Both the position numbers and the translations under genes were made by a program. The notes beneath the pieces are model-generated. The model made no database searches, was not told the DNA's origin, and saw only the letters and a program-made list of their open reading frames with translations. From Nitrospinaceae bacterium (GTDB taxonomy: Bacteria; Nitrospinota; Nitrospinia; Nitrospinales; JACRGP01), in contig JAJDBD010000189.1 of the NCBI GenBank assembly GCA_029261575.1, forward strand, positions 1 to 63,808: a stretch of 63,808 bases of DNA. The letters run 5' to 3'. Position 1 is the first letter of the stretch. Each line of letters opens with the position of its first letter. Below, piece after piece: positions 63,177-63,808 of this stretch.

Positions 63177-63808
63177 ATGGGTAAGAAGCAAGCATATGGC
63201 GATAATCCTATCGCCAAGCGAAAAACAGATTTGTACAAAGAGGAATATGTCCATAGTTTTGTCCAAAAATGGGACGATTTAATAGACTGGGATGCTCGGG
63301 CCTCCAGTGAAGGGGACTTTTTTATACGACTCTTAAAAGAGCGTGGCGTCAAACGTATATTGGATGTGGCTACCGGTACGGGGTTTCATTCGATTCGGCT
63401 TATGCGAGCTGGGTTCGACGTCACCAGTGCCGATGGCAGTCCGGAAATGTTAGCAAGAGCCTTTGAAAATGCGCGACAAGCCGGCTTTATCATGCAGACC
63501 ATTCATGCCGATTGGCGTTGGTTGAGCCGTGATATTCATTATAAATACGATGCAGTGATTTGTTTGGGGAATTCTCTGACCCATCTTTTTGCTGAGCAAG
63601 ATCGACGAAAAGCCTTGGCTGAGTTTTACACCGCGTTGAGACATGACGGCGTGCTCATTTTGGATCAACGGAATTATGACGGCATTTTAGACAATGGGTT
63701 TACCTCGAAGCATGTTTATTACTACTGCGGTGATAATGTCAGTGCAGAGCCTGAATATGTGGATGAAGGCCTGGCCAGATTTCGATATACCTTTCCCGAT
63801 AAGGAAGT
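63177..63808 (+). CDS. Fused glycine/sarcosine/dimethylglycine N-methyltransferase, copy 2 (cut by window edge)
   Basis: The first 210 residues are in the window: MGKKQAYGDNPIAKRKTDLY onward with motif I ILDVATGTGFHS. They match copy 1 in all but three residues by my reading, while the DNA differs at many third codon positions. AGGAGG lies 8 nt before the ATG. The rest of the N-terminal domain and the second methyltransferase domain lie beyond the edge. Together with transporter copy 2 it repeats the divergent layout of copy 1 in inverted orientation. Confidence 0.93.
   Translation, partial: MGKKQAYGDNPIAKRKTDLYKEEYVHSFVQKWDDLIDWDARASSEGDFFIRLLKERGVKRILDVATGTGFHSIRLMRAGFDVTSADGSPEMLARAFENARQAGFIMQTIHADWRWLSRDIHYKYDAVICLGNSLTHLFAEQDRRKALAEFYTALRHDGVLILDQRNYDGILDNGFTSKHVYYYCGDNVSAEPEYVDEGLARFRYTFPDKE

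Noticed and set aside
1-63808. CRISPR arrays, prophage or transposase genes
   Set aside because: No regularly spaced short repeats and no recognisable transposase, integrase or phage structural genes were found in either strand.

Overview
The window reads as chromosomal DNA of moderate GC from a Gram-negative-type bacterium with an outer membrane: lipoprotein signals, an AsmA protein, TatA and a periplasmic MsrB are present. Gene content (arrays of PBS-lyase-type HEAT proteins, an HzsA-related dihaem protein, a transhydrogenase split into PntAA/PntAB/PntB, glycine-betaine synthesis from glycine) fits a marine or salt-tolerant member of the Nitrospirota, probably Nitrospira-like. No rRNA or other phylogenetic marker is present, so this is an inference. 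I see no phage, IS transposase, CRISPR array or plasmid origin.

Layout. 1-1844: pnt transhydrogenase operon (minus, pntB runs off the left edge). 2024-6491: a lipase-fold-like unknown, a degenerate phosphodiesterase-like secreted protein, a small secreted protein and the first HEAT protein. 6567-10192: divergent betaine cassette, a fused glycine/sarcosine/dimethylglycine methyltransferase and a BCCT transporter. 10373-14963: STAS protein followed by four HEAT-repeat genes in one tight run. 14987-19321: ugd, tRNA-Gly(GCC), a methyltransferase-like unknown, a ChaN-type lipoprotein and a double CDGSH protein. 19601-24874: a 52-residue membrane peptide, tesA divergent from ybbA-ybbP as in E. coli, a 22-residue peptide and a lone receiver protein. 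24934-32503: AsmA, polA, a small membrane protein, xth and a phosphohexomutase. 32569-41848: HzsA-related protein, HPF/RaiA-like protein, msrB, a CHASE2 sigma-54 activator and a TPR protein. 42477-49821: tRNA-Leu with an AAG anticodon, HAD phosphatase, queE, pepA, nagZ, a tandem desulforedoxin-like protein, PsiE-like protein and a class I amidotransferase. 49945-59593: unknown, long TatA, HEAT lipoprotein, second lone receiver, SprA-like protein, methyltransferase-TPR protein, DUF3015-DUF4105 pair, UbiE/MenG-like protein and DUF1330 protein. 60025-63808: a membrane protein and then a second copy of the betaine cassette in inverted orientation, running off the right edge.

The most striking structure is this inverted duplication: the same divergent gene pair lies at both ends of the window, about 53 kb apart. 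The two copies share a strongly conserved non-coding leader before the methyltransferase gene, made of two AAAGGGTT direct repeats 22 nt apart and a GCAA-capped intrinsic terminator. The proteins are nearly identical while silent sites and the transporter-side intergenic DNA have diverged. This points to a selected, probably attenuated, osmotic-stress leader that I do not recognise as a named riboswitch. Other notable items are the STAS/HEAT operon, a dispersed double-hairpin repeat (three copies), a hairpin element before queE, the AAG anticodon, and several proteins that keep a fold but appear to have lost catalytic residues.
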